Of a stretch of DNA of 33,378 nt, positions 18,392-27,728 are shown one piece after another. The stretch spans positions 1 to 33,378 of the forward strand of contig JAQCCA010000004.1 of assembly GCA_027621155.1 (NCBI GenBank), read 5' to 3'. The notes beneath the pieces were generated by a model, which saw only the letters and a list, made by a program, of their open reading frames with translations, was not told the origin of the DNA and did not search any database. Made by a program: the position numbers and the translations under genes. Every line of letters starts with the position of its first letter. Position 1 is the first letter of the stretch. This DNA is from Pseudomonadota bacterium. GTDB taxonomy: Bacteria > Pseudomonadota > Gammaproteobacteria > Francisellales > Francisellaceae.

Positions 18392-19480
18392 ATGAAGTTA
18401 TTAACGCAAAAAATACAAAGAAAAAAAAGAACATCGAGTTTACTATTAATGGCATTCACTGCGGCACTTTATTTCGCTCAAGTTGCAGCAGCAGATACAG
18501 CAATAAATCCTAACACAGGCGGTTATTACTTTTATGAGCAGGACGATTTAACGCCCGCGCAACGTCTTTTGATGCGTCCTAAGCCATTATCAGCCAGTCA
18601 ACAAAAATTACTTAAAAGCAAACAAGAAAGATGTGCTAACGCACTAGAATGGACGGTTGACTGCGGTTTTATTGACCCTAAAGGCAACTTTGATTTTGAG
18701 CAAAAGCAAATGCACAAACTGATACAAAATCAGTCGATGAATCCCAACAATCCCAATGCGGTGTATCAGTGGCAGCGTTTTAATATGTGGGCGGTTAATC
18801 AAGCAACACAGGCGGCGTATATGTCTGCCTATAACAGACTGCAACACCCAGACATCAACCCTGCGATTACGATGCCAACGTCACAATTTGGTAATTTATT
18901 AATGAAGAGCTTAAATGAATCAGGCGAGAAAGAAATGTTTAAGAAACTGGCGCAATCCAGTATTTTAATCTTCTTCACGCGACATGGTGACAAAGGCACA
19001 CCGCAGTATTGCCCAGTGTGTAAGGCAATGGCACCGATCATGCTGATGGTTCAGCACGACACAGGCATTAAAACCTACGAGGCTTCACTCGATGACAAGC
19101 ATTTTGATGTTTTTAAATACTTCGAGGATAGCACAAAGAAAGTTGTCGCCTTTGATGATAAGACAAAACAAACCATCTACCAAAGTAAGGCAATGATTAT
19201 GGCAAGATTGCTTCATGTGAAGATTGTGCCGACTGTATTTCTATTTTTAAAAGCAAGCCCCGAAACTGGTAAGGGTGCAACAATGGTTCGCGTCTCGATT
19301 GGGGCAGAGGCTGCTAACACCATTAAAACACGGATTTTAAACTTTGCCCATGCGATACAAAAGGCATTCACTGAGCAAGCGAAAAAGGGGTTGCAGCAGA
19401 AAGGTGTTATCTCACCTGACTTCTCAGATACTGAACCAGACTTTTGGGCAACGCATAACACAGCGACAGGGGGAGTATGA
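18392..19480 (+). CDS. traF: Conjugal transfer protein TraF (F-type, thioredoxin-like)
   Basis: Signal peptide; LIFFTRHGDKGTPQYCPVCKAMAPIMLMVQHDTGI; gene order F-H-G. Confidence 0.82.
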   Translation: MKLLTQKIQRKKRTSSLLLMAFTAALYFAQVAAADTAINPNTGGYYFYEQDDLTPAQRLLMRPKPLSASQQKLLKSKQERCANALEWTVDCGFIDPKGNFDFEQKQMHKLIQNQSMNPNNPNAVYQWQRFNMWAVNQATQAAYMSAYNRLQHPDINPAITMPTSQFGNLLMKSLNESGEKEMFKKLAQSSILIFFTRHGDKGTPQYCPVCKAMAPIMLMVQHDTGIKTYEASLDDKHFDVFKYFEDSTKKVVAFDDKTKQTIYQSKAMIMARLLHVKIVPTVFLFLKASPETGKGATMVRVSIGAEAANTIKTRILNFAHAIQKAFTEQAKKGLQQKGVISPDFSDTEPDFWATHNTATGGV

Positions 19481-21135
19481 TGTTAGCTAAAGCGATTAAG
19501 GCGACATTTAACCGTCAAAAAAACAGCACGTTTAAAAAAGCCATTGGCACCGCCTTATTGTGTGGCGTATTTCTTGGCACCAGTATTAACCAAGTCTATG
19601 CCGATGACTTTTCAGATGCGTTTGATTATATGATGTCTAGTGGCAATCCCGCGATTTATAATACTGAGGTCAGAGGCTTTGCCTCGGGTGGTAGTTTTGA
19701 CATTATTATCCCGCAGCGTTCAGTGACTATTATCTCGTTGACGGCACCCTCTATTGATGTCGGCTGTGGCGGTATCTCTGCCTTTTTAGGCGGGTTTAGC
19801 TATATCAATTTAGATGTATTCATCAATCTATTAAAGAATGTCGCCACCAGTGCGCTTGGTTATGCTTTTATCCTTACTTTGGGTGTGCTTTGCCCTATTT
19901 GCAAAAGTGTTTTAGAGGGGCTGCAAAAGGCGGTTCAAGCGGCAAGTTCATTGGCAATGAATGCATGTAATTTTGGTGTGGGTCTTGTTAATGAAGCCGT
20001 TAATAGCTCAGACGCATTATCAAAATACGTTAATACGAAAGGAGCCGCAGCCGACAGCAATTCAGGTAAAGATGGCGGATTTTTATCATCATTAAATAAC
20101 ATTGCGGGTGACTTTAACAAAGGCATGGACAGCTTTCAGGGTTGGATTAATAAGATTTCTAATGAGGGATTAAAAAACCAAGAAAAAAACAAGATCAGCC
20201 AAGGTGCACACATGTGGAATGCCTTGCCAGAGCTTAACAACGCGCAAAAGGCGATGCTGCTATCTTTGACTGGTGACGTTAACACCTATATTCAAAAGGG
20301 TAAGGAGCCAATTATTAATGAGATTATGCCGACATTATCAGTCGATGAGTTAGCCAATCTTTTAGTTTATGGCGCAGACGCTAACACCAATCAAAACGTT
20401 CATTTGTTAGGTTGCACACAATACAGCAGTAACGCCAAAGACTTCTGCGAAAAAGTCGAGGAAGTTCCTGTTAAAAATTCATTCTGGGCTGCATCATCAC
20501 GCGGGAAAACCTTTGGTGGCGTTGATTTATTCCAGTATGGCTATTATGGCGCAGTCTATGCTTTGTTGATGCAAGCAATCTATGCCGCTGAGGTCAATCA
20601 AGAATTAGGCTATAGCCAAGGCTTTAGTTTGCAGCTTCCTGCTCAATATGGCACAGTGACTTTAAAGCCTGCTTTCAGCAAGGCGCAGATTTTAGGGTTT
20701 TTAAACTCATCCCCTTTGCCATTGTATCAGGCGGTGAACATTGCGGGGTGGTCGTTATCAGGTGGTGCCGATGTCGCAAAACAAATGATTAGCAATGTGT
20801 CACTTCTGGTTGCTAAACAATTCGCCTATTCATTTATTGAGCATGACGTTTTGGACTTAACGAATGCAACCAACACTGGCTTAAAATCTGACGGCACCAC
20901 AGGTACCAACACGGGCAGCGCGGGTGTAAACAAAAAAATATATGCCGATTTAAAAAACTCACTGACACATATCCGTACACAGATCAAAATGGATACGGCT
21001 TCAATATCCAATGACTTTACCTTTCAGCAAAGTTGGATAGGTCAGCTTCATCAAGTCCAATCACAGCTTTATTCGCAAGCCGTACAATCAGGGATTGCGG
21101 GGAATATGGCATTTACTAACAAATTGATGGGGTAG
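19477..21135 (+). CDS. traH: Conjugal transfer protein TraH
   Basis: GYAFILTLGVLCPICKSVLEGLQKAVQAAS, RGFASGGSFDIIIPQRSVTIISLTAPSIDVGCGGISAFLGGFSYI are hallmark TraH sequence. Confidence 0.92.
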   Translation: MMLAKAIKATFNRQKNSTFKKAIGTALLCGVFLGTSINQVYADDFSDAFDYMMSSGNPAIYNTEVRGFASGGSFDIIIPQRSVTIISLTAPSIDVGCGGISAFLGGFSYINLDVFINLLKNVATSALGYAFILTLGVLCPICKSVLEGLQKAVQAASSLAMNACNFGVGLVNEAVNSSDALSKYVNTKGAAADSNSGKDGGFLSSLNNIAGDFNKGMDSFQGWINKISNEGLKNQEKNKISQGAHMWNALPELNNAQKAMLLSLTGDVNTYIQKGKEPIINEIMPTLSVDELANLLVYGADANTNQNVHLLGCTQYSSNAKDFCEKVEEVPVKNSFWAASSRGKTFGGVDLFQYGYYGAVYALLMQAIYAAEVNQELGYSQGFSLQLPAQYGTVTLKPAFSKAQILGFLNSSPLPLYQAVNIAGWSLSGGADVAKQMISNVSLLVAKQFAYSFIEHDVLDLTNATNTGLKSDGTTGTNTGSAGVNKKIYADLKNSLTHIRTQIKMDTASISNDFTFQQSWIGQLHQVQSQLYSQAVQSGIAGNMAFTNKLMG

Positions 21136-21146
21136 GGTAAGTTATT

Positions 21147-24100
21147 ATGGCAAATGCGTTTGATATTCCAGTCTTAGGCTCAGGTCACATGTACGCATCG
21201 TTATTGCAAAATATTGCTACAGTGATGATGCACTCGCCTGTGTACGATGTGTTTATTTGCACTATGTTATTCTTAGGCTTTTACAGCTTTATGTTTGCTG
21301 CGGCAAAACATGGCGGTGTTTCTGTTCAAAGTATTATGCAGAAATTTATAGGGTGCGTGATCTTGATCTACATAATGACGCAAGTTTCAGTATCGGTTTT
21401 AATTGTTGATGAGTTTGATTCGACGCAAACAAAGGCGGTACCAGACGTGCCGCTAATACTGGCGTTTCCTGAGTGGTTCATGCATAAGATCGGCTTTTAT
21501 GGTGCTGAGATTGTCGGCAATCTATCTGCCAAAGCGGGCTTTATGCCGAATGAGCTAACGCCAACCAGTGGTATTCCGCTTTCTATTGCTCCCGCGATGA
21601 TTGCAGATGCCTCACAATATCAAATTGCCGACCCCATTTTTAAAGCGTCATTGTCACGCTATATGCTTGATTGCATTTTGCCGAATAAAAACTTTAATGT
21701 CGGCAGTCTTTATACGTCAAAAACACTCTGGAATGATATTAAAGATATGCAACCGAATAAGGCGATATCAACTGTTTGGTTTGGTGACAACAGCTCGCCT
21801 AATACCACAGGCGAGGTATTAAGCTGTGGTGACGCACAAAAGAAAATAGCACCTGTAATGGCACAGCTTTCTAACAAAGTCACTGACGACTTTCTGAAAC
21901 AAAGTGCATTGAAGATAGAACCCAAGATATTTCAGAGCGTTTTAACCTATTATGGCGGCAGTGGTGCCACAGGTTCAGATATGATTTTACAATCGGCGAT
22001 GATGGGGATGCTAAACACAACCATCCCTGAATCAATGATTGCGTCAAGCAAAAGCCAAGTGCTTTATGATCAGTTAGCATCACAACGTGCTGCACGACAG
22101 GCATTCTCGTCTTGGTCGATTGAGGCATCGGCGTTTAGCAGCACCTTTGCTTATTTATTGGTAGTGATTGATGTATTAGGCATTGTCTTGGGTATTATCG
22201 TGTTTCCTTTTTTATTTGTGCCTTTCTTTTTTTCATTGGTGCGAAACTACTTAATGCTATTGGCATTTATTCCACTGGCAACGATAGGGCTTGCGATTGC
22301 TGCGGTGATTGGCACCTATGCAAGCAAAGGTTCATTGTCTGGGTTAAGTAGTGGCTTAACGATGTCAAATCATCTGGCGATAACCCAAGCTGCCATTAAA
22401 GCCTATCAATCACTGTACATCTATCAGTATATGTCGGTGACAGTCGCAGCAGGGTTAGCATTTGGGATGACGTTCATTGGCTCGCGGATTATGTCAGGTG
22501 GCAATGCAATGGAGTATGCAAAACAAAACGCGACACAGGCAGCGCAAAGCAGTTATACAGGTGCCGATACACAAAGCATGTCATTGCAAACGATGAATAA
22601 GAAAAATATTTCTACTGATACTGTAGCAGGATTTACACCTTTTCGACAAAATAATATAGGCGGCAATCCATTTATTGACTTCAACCAAGGCGGAGTACAA
22701 ACAGATGTTGATGGCTCTGCGGTAAGGAATCAGCAAATGACATCGACAACGACAACCCACAGTGAAAATTCAGGCGTAAACAACACATTGAATAATGACA
22801 CCTCACACAGTGACAAATTCAGCACAGGTCAAACAATCAGCCAATCCTTAGCCAGTAATGAAGCAATCAAAACGACACTTAGTGGCAGCGGCTTAAAAGG
22901 TGTTGCTTTAGCAGGGGGCTATGACGCATGGTCTGCGATGACAGATGATATGCCCGATATGGTGCCATCAATGGTTAAGCAAGAAATGGGTTCACAGATT
23001 AAAAGTGGCGTGAATGACACATTGCAAGCCGATCACTTCAGCGTAATGGCACAACAGGCACAGGCAAGTGGAGATACCGTCCTTGCTGATAAATACACGC
23101 AAGAAGCACAAAGCTTTCAAGATTCAGCTAAAGACAACTTTGCAGCAGCTGTTAAAACAGGTCAGGAAGCTAAAGAAAACAACAGTGAATTATCAGGTTG
23201 GGATGTGGTTAAAGAGGTTGCGATGGGTGCGACTACTTTAGTTGCAGGAGCTGCGCTTGATGCTGCGGGTGTCGTTGGTGAAGTAGGAACAGGTGGACTT
23301 GCGACACCTTTAGTTGCGGGTGCTGAGGTTGCAGGAACATCGATGATCATGTCGGGTGCGGGTAAAGTCATGCAATATGGCGGTCGCTTAGTCGGTGAAG
23401 CTAACGGCTTGATTGGCGAGGTTGGTGAAATGATTGGAATTAAAGGCGCATCTAAATCGGCAGCAGAGGGTGCTGAGTCAGCGATAGCTAAAGAAACCTA
23501 TAGTTTCGATCATGCATCAGAACAATGGGTTAAAGATTCGCAACGAGTGAGTGACCTCAAAAACGAAACAGTGGCACACGGTGAGCGATTTGACCCGAAA
23601 CAATATAAGGAAGAATTAGCTGCTGCACAAAAAGGCGAAGTTGCATCAATACCAAGACCAAAAGCGGAAAGAGCAACAGAACAAGAGGCACTGGATAGCT
23701 TAAAAGAACGCGGTCAAGGGCTTTATAGAAATGGTGATCAACCACAGACACCTGAAGCTAAAGCTGCGCGTATGAAAAAACTTAAGTTTGACAATGAAGC
23801 CAATTATGAAAAAGGTTATGACAATAAAGTAATACGTTCAGAGCAAGAGCGATTGACTAAATCAAGACAGGCTGAATTAGATAAACAATACGAAAAAGAA
23901 ACAGGGATTAAAGTTGGAAATTCTGCTGAAGCTAAAGCGGGTAGTGAAGCTGAAAAGGGCAGATGGCAGCGTTTCAAAGAAAGTGGTGCGGGTAAAGCTG
24001 GTGGTGCTTTAATGAAAGAGTTTAGTGATGGCTATAGAGAAATGTGGACAGGTGATACAAAATCTGATTTAAGCGTTAAAAATCAGCAACAACATAACGT

Positions 24101-24428
24101 ATCAGACGACCGCAGCAGACGCTATGGCGTAGGCTATAACCAAGGCACAAGTGACACATCGACAACAACCGTCACTACAACGTCAACGGTGCAACTGCCT
24201 ACCTATCCTGAGCAAGCACAAACTGCTTTGCAACGAGCGCAAGCGCATTTAGCGGAGTATAAAGCAAATCAACAAGGCGTAACCGATGATATGAATTTGC
24301 AACGCGATACGGCAGATTATGGTAAACATCAACAATCGTTTGATGGCAATTCTGATAAGGTGAAAGAGAAATTAAATAATGACGCACATTCGGCTTGGCA
24401 TGTGGGTAAAGTTAAAACCGTTGATTAA
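21147..24428 (+). CDS. traG: Conjugal transfer protein TraG (mating-pair stabilisation)
   Basis: Large N-terminal multi-TM region, long hydrophilic C-terminus, directly after traH. Confidence 0.88.
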   Translation: MANAFDIPVLGSGHMYASLLQNIATVMMHSPVYDVFICTMLFLGFYSFMFAAAKHGGVSVQSIMQKFIGCVILIYIMTQVSVSVLIVDEFDSTQTKAVPDVPLILAFPEWFMHKIGFYGAEIVGNLSAKAGFMPNELTPTSGIPLSIAPAMIADASQYQIADPIFKASLSRYMLDCILPNKNFNVGSLYTSKTLWNDIKDMQPNKAISTVWFGDNSSPNTTGEVLSCGDAQKKIAPVMAQLSNKVTDDFLKQSALKIEPKIFQSVLTYYGGSGATGSDMILQSAMMGMLNTTIPESMIASSKSQVLYDQLASQRAARQAFSSWSIEASAFSSTFAYLLVVIDVLGIVLGIIVFPFLFVPFFFSLVRNYLMLLAFIPLATIGLAIAAVIGTYASKGSLSGLSSGLTMSNHLAITQAAIKAYQSLYIYQYMSVTVAAGLAFGMTFIGSRIMSGGNAMEYAKQNATQAAQSSYTGADTQSMSLQTMNKKNISTDTVAGFTPFRQNNIGGNPFIDFNQGGVQTDVDGSAVRNQQMTSTTTTHSENSGVNNTLNNDTSHSDKFSTGQTISQSLASNEAIKTTLSGSGLKGVALAGGYDAWSAMTDDMPDMVPSMVKQEMGSQIKSGVNDTLQADHFSVMAQQAQASGDTVLADKYTQEAQSFQDSAKDNFAAAVKTGQEAKENNSELSGWDVVKEVAMGATTLVAGAALDAAGVVGEVGTGGLATPLVAGAEVAGTSMIMSGAGKVMQYGGRLVGEANGLIGEVGEMIGIKGASKSAAEGAESAIAKETYSFDHASEQWVKDSQRVSDLKNETVAHGERFDPKQYKEELAAAQKGEVASIPRPKAERATEQEALDSLKERGQGLYRNGDQPQTPEAKAARMKKLKFDNEANYEKGYDNKVIRSEQERLTKSRQAELDKQYEKETGIKVGNSAEAKAGSEAEKGRWQRFKESGAGKAGGALMKEFSDGYREMWTGDTKSDLSVKNQQQHNVSDDRSRRYGVGYNQGTSDTSTTTVTTTSTVQLPTYPEQAQTALQRAQAHLAEYKANQQGVTDDMNLQRDTADYGKHQQSFDGNSDKVKEKLNNDAHSAWHVGKVKTVD

Positions 24429-24988
24429 GAGTTAAGCATTTCTTCTTCGTATGGGACATCAGATAGCTTGCATTTGTAAAAGTAATCCCATTCACCATTC
24501 TTAATATGGAATTTACGCTCTCTTTCTTCTCTTTCCCATAATGGCGTATTAATATCTATGTATAAATTGGCTAAATACATAAAAACACATTCTTTCCTCA
24601 ACGGCACCACCACCGCTAAAGCCTTAATCGCAATTAAATAATAGATAACCACATTATCCATCGCTGAAAAAGACAAAGCCAACGCAACTAATACGGCAAC
24701 CCATAATAGATTACGCACAATGTAATTGCCTTTTGCCCATCGAGCATAATAAAAAATCATATTGTGACGCATAGGATTAGCGATAGCGATAATTGCCCTA
24801 GCCAACAGAAAGCCATACATCATAATCAAGACAGATTGCGTAGCTGACGCATCAACTAATGGAATTAATTTACCTTGTGTTGTAAAGAAATAGACGATGC
24901 CATAAAACGCAGTGGCTAAGACAAGATAACAAAAGAAGTTGTCTCTAACACTCCCCCTATAGGGTCTTTTAAAATTCTTGTATAACAT
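24425..24988 (-). CDS. Inner-membrane hypothetical protein, candidate entry-exclusion protein
   Basis: 187 aa with about four TM segments; tail-to-tail 4-bp overlap with traG; AAGGAAATG start context on minus strand. Confidence 0.65.
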   Translation of the reverse strand: MLYKNFKRPYRGSVRDNFFCYLVLATAFYGIVYFFTTQGKLIPLVDASATQSVLIMMYGFLLARAIIAIANPMRHNMIFYYARWAKGNYIVRNLLWVAVLVALALSFSAMDNVVIYYLIAIKALAVVVPLRKECVFMYLANLYIDINTPLWEREERERKFHIKNGEWDYFYKCKLSDVPYEEEMLNS

Positions 24989-25041
24989 TTCCTTGTCTCC
25001 GTATTTAGTAGTGATAGCGACATTTAACTATGGTTATTATC

Positions 25042-25317
25042 TCACATCGGTTGAAAATTAAAAGCCATTTTAAAACCACAGGCTTTTGCGTATTTTTCTA
25101 TAGTCTCAAGCGTTGGTTTAGTGCCTAACTTCTCAAGACGACAAATATTGCTGCGTTTAGTTCCCATTTTGATAGCAATCTCTTCTTGTGTTAACCCTGA
25201 TGTTTTACGCATGTTTAACAGCTCATTAATTAACGTAAATTCATACTCTAGCTTGTCATACTCATTTTTAACATTTTTGTTTTCAAAAGCTGTTTTTTTA
25301 AGTTGCTGTAAGTCCAT
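25042..25317 (-). CDS. XRE-family antitoxin (HigA-like)
   Basis: LTQEEIAIKMGTKRSNICRLEKLGTKPTLETIEKYAKACG is a canonical HTH_3; downstream of and overlapping the toxin by 20 nt. Confidence 0.9.
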   Translation of the reverse strand: MDLQQLKKTAFENKNVKNEYDKLEYEFTLINELLNMRKTSGLTQEEIAIKMGTKRSNICRLEKLGTKPTLETIEKYAKACGFKMAFNFQPM

Positions 25318-25645
25318 TCTTCACCTCCAACATTCTTTTTTTCGCGATTTCTATTTCTTTTTTGGGTGTCTTTTGTGTTTTTTTAACAAATACACTTAAA
25401 ACGATAATTTCTTTGTCAATCAAATAGCAAAAGAAAGCTCGTGCAATACCCTCTTTAGCTTTAGCTCTTAACTCAAATAAGCCGTGACCAAAAGCTTTTG
25501 TGTGTGGTTCGCCAATATCTGTGCCATGAGTTTCAATGAGTTCAAACATTCTCAGTATTTTGGCTTGCAGCTTGTCTGGCAATTTCAACACATCGTTTTC
25601 AACGCCATTATATAGGCTTACTTTCCATGACATGTTAGGTTTCAT
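25298..25645 (-). CDS. RelE/HigB-family toxin (phage-derived Gp49-like)
   Basis: KLPDKLQAKILRMFELIETHGTDIGEPHTKAFGHGLFELRAKAKEGIARAFFCYLIDKEIIVLSVFVKKTQKTPKKEIEIAKKR. Confidence 0.9.
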   Translation of the reverse strand: MKPNMSWKVSLYNGVENDVLKLPDKLQAKILRMFELIETHGTDIGEPHTKAFGHGLFELRAKAKEGIARAFFCYLIDKEIIVLSVFVKKTQKTPKKEIEIAKKRMLEVKNGLTAT

Positions 25646-25656
25646 TTAGTGACTTA

Positions 25657-25674
25657 GTTATCACAAAAGATAAC
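25657..25674 (-). promoter_or_regulatory. Probable TA operator
   Basis: Perfect inverted repeat GTTATC-ACAAAA-GATAAC, 11 bp upstream of the toxin start codon. Confidence 0.5.
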
Positions 25675-25764
25675 ATAAAAAATCAAGTTGTCAAATTTTG
25701 AATTAACCAAGTTATTTGAGGTTTCAGAATATTCAACTGCCAAATAGCACGATAAAAAAATAAT

Positions 25765-25889
25765 AAAAAAACTCAAAATTTCTTTAAAAACAGCCGTTTG
25801 CTGCAACAAAAATCACTAGCAAAAAAACTATTTTCAACTTTTTTCACTTAGCTATCGCCTAACTTGCGTTGTATGCACAAAAAAAATTT
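25765..25889. repeat. Copy 1 of ~125-bp direct repeat, upstream of traW
   Basis: Near-identical to 33253-33378; only difference seen is A7 versus A8 in one homopolymer. Confidence 0.95.
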
Positions 25890-25969
25890 ATTGTCTAGTT
25901 CATATGAGGGATTGAATAAGAGGCATTTTTAGTATCTTAGCGTCAAACGTAGCAACAAAGAGGCTAATT

Positions 25970-26734
25970 ATGCAAAGAGTAAAAGAGAACATCCAACGAA
26001 ATATTATAAAACTTAAAAGCACATTCACAGTGCTTTTACTGTCATTTCTAATCATTAACCACGTCAACGGCTATGATCTAGGCACACATGGCACCACATT
26101 CCCCATTAAAGAGGTGAGTGTTAAAAAGCTGATTATTGAACAAGGCGCATCTGTAGATTGGACTGCTGTAGGAAATAACCTCAAGAAGTCAACGCACAGC
26201 TATTTAGCAAACCTACCGAATCAGACAAGCACATTAAACAGCGAAAACAAAACGGTCTATTACGACCCCTCGATTAAGATCAACCGTGATATTTACACCT
26301 CAAGCGGCATTCAGCTTTACAAAAAGAATACGTGGTTTAATCCGCTTTGGAAAACACGCCAGATTTGGGCACCGAATATGCTGTTTGTTGATGGTGAGGA
26401 TAAGGCGCAAGTTAAATTTGCCTTGGCTGCGCTTAAGCAACATCGCAACAATCTTTGGATTGGCTTTACCAACGGCAAACCGACAGAACTTGCCAAAGAG
26501 ATTCAGGTGCCAGTTTTTTATGCTAATGCTGCGATGATTCAAACCTTTCATATTCTAAGTGTACCGACAATGCTTGGTCTTGGCGTTGGTGATCATTATT
26601 ACAATTTTATGCAGATGCGCTTTGCTGCACCGTATTACTTAGGGCTAGTTGATACCTGTTGGCATGGTTGCACGGATAAAGTCATTCAATCCTATATTCA
26701 AACACACGCAAACAAAGGGGAAGATCATGCTTAA
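25970..26734 (+). CDS. traW: Conjugal transfer protein TraW
   Basis: Signal sequence; GTTFPIKEVSVKKLIIEQ, VDGEDKAQVKFALAALKQ; followed by traU. Confidence 0.85.
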   Translation: MQRVKENIQRNIIKLKSTFTVLLLSFLIINHVNGYDLGTHGTTFPIKEVSVKKLIIEQGASVDWTAVGNNLKKSTHSYLANLPNQTSTLNSENKTVYYDPSIKINRDIYTSSGIQLYKKNTWFNPLWKTRQIWAPNMLFVDGEDKAQVKFALAALKQHRNNLWIGFTNGKPTELAKEIQVPVFYANAAMIQTFHILSVPTMLGLGVGDHYYNFMQMRFAAPYYLGLVDTCWHGCTDKVIQSYIQTHANKGEDHA

Positions 26735-27728
26735 AAAGGTAGTGGTTATAGTTTCATTCATCGTAAGTATTTTAACAATGCAGCAAAGCTTCGCTGTTGG
26801 TGAGGCTTGTCATGGTCGCTTTTTAAATCCCATTACTGATATTAACTGGAATCTGGTTTTTCCGATCAAGGTTGCGGGTGTTCCTATCTCTGGTGGTGGC
26901 AGCAATGAATCACCGTTAGCGATTACCTCGCCTGTTTGCATTTGTCCGGGACACATCTTCGGTATACCGACTGCGGGAATCATGATGACCTTTCACGAGC
27001 CTTTATATATTGAAGAAGTCGCCCGAAACGCAGGCTGCATGGCATCTATTGGTGGTGTTTCTGTTATGGAAGGATACCACAATGAGGACACAGAGCATAA
27101 AGAGGGCAATGGCAGTGTAAGCCGTTGGCAAATTCATTGGTACGAATACCCAGTTTTTGCCATCTTAAAACTCTTTCAAAATTTAACCTGTGTTTCAGGT
27201 GGTGGCTTCGCACTTGGCTATATGACAGAGATTGACCCAACTTGGCAAAATGACCTTTGGGGTTCGATCATGTCGCCTGAGTCCGTCTTGTTTGCTAACC
27301 CTATAGCGCAAGCAGCGTGTATTGCTGACGCGGTATCATCTACTTTTCAATTTCCGCTTGATGCTGAGTTCTGGTGTGCGGGGACATGGGGCAGTGTTTA
27401 TCCGTTTACTGGTAACTCGAACGTAGACGTTGGAGCTGACCAATCAGCCGAAAATGTCGGTGCTAAGTTTATGGCAAAACTTGCGCGTGTTGGCATGTTA
27501 TGGGACACCGTTGGACAGTGGGCGATGTGTTCACCTGTGCCCAATCCTATCTGGGTAAAGAGTGAGTTTACGATTGACCCTGTGTATCCCATGATACGCC
27601 ACGGTATGGGTATGCCAATTGGTGCGGCACCCGCTGTGTATTTGAACATTCCACCGCAACAATATCCAAGCATGGAAAACATCAATCAAGTGATATTTCA
27701 GGAGCAACAATGTTGTATTCACGTGTAG
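26727..27728 (+). CDS. traU: Conjugal transfer protein TraU
   Basis: ATG 26727 gives signal peptide MLKKVVVIVSFIVSILTMQQSFA then CHGRFLNPITDINWNLVFPIKVAGVPI; Cys-rich TraU body. Confidence 0.92.
   Translation: MLKKVVVIVSFIVSILTMQQSFAVGEACHGRFLNPITDINWNLVFPIKVAGVPISGGGSNESPLAITSPVCICPGHIFGIPTAGIMMTFHEPLYIEEVARNAGCMASIGGVSVMEGYHNEDTEHKEGNGSVSRWQIHWYEYPVFAILKLFQNLTCVSGGGFALGYMTEIDPTWQNDLWGSIMSPESVLFANPIAQAACIADAVSSTFQFPLDAEFWCAGTWGSVYPFTGNSNVDVGADQSAENVGAKFMAKLARVGMLWDTVGQWAMCSPVPNPIWVKSEFTIDPVYPMIRHGMGMPIGAAPAVYLNIPPQQYPSMENINQVIFQEQQCCIHV

Noticed and set aside
25121-25399. 92-aa plus-strand ORF opposite the TA genes
   Set aside because: Antisense shadow of the antitoxin/toxin, no independent evidence.
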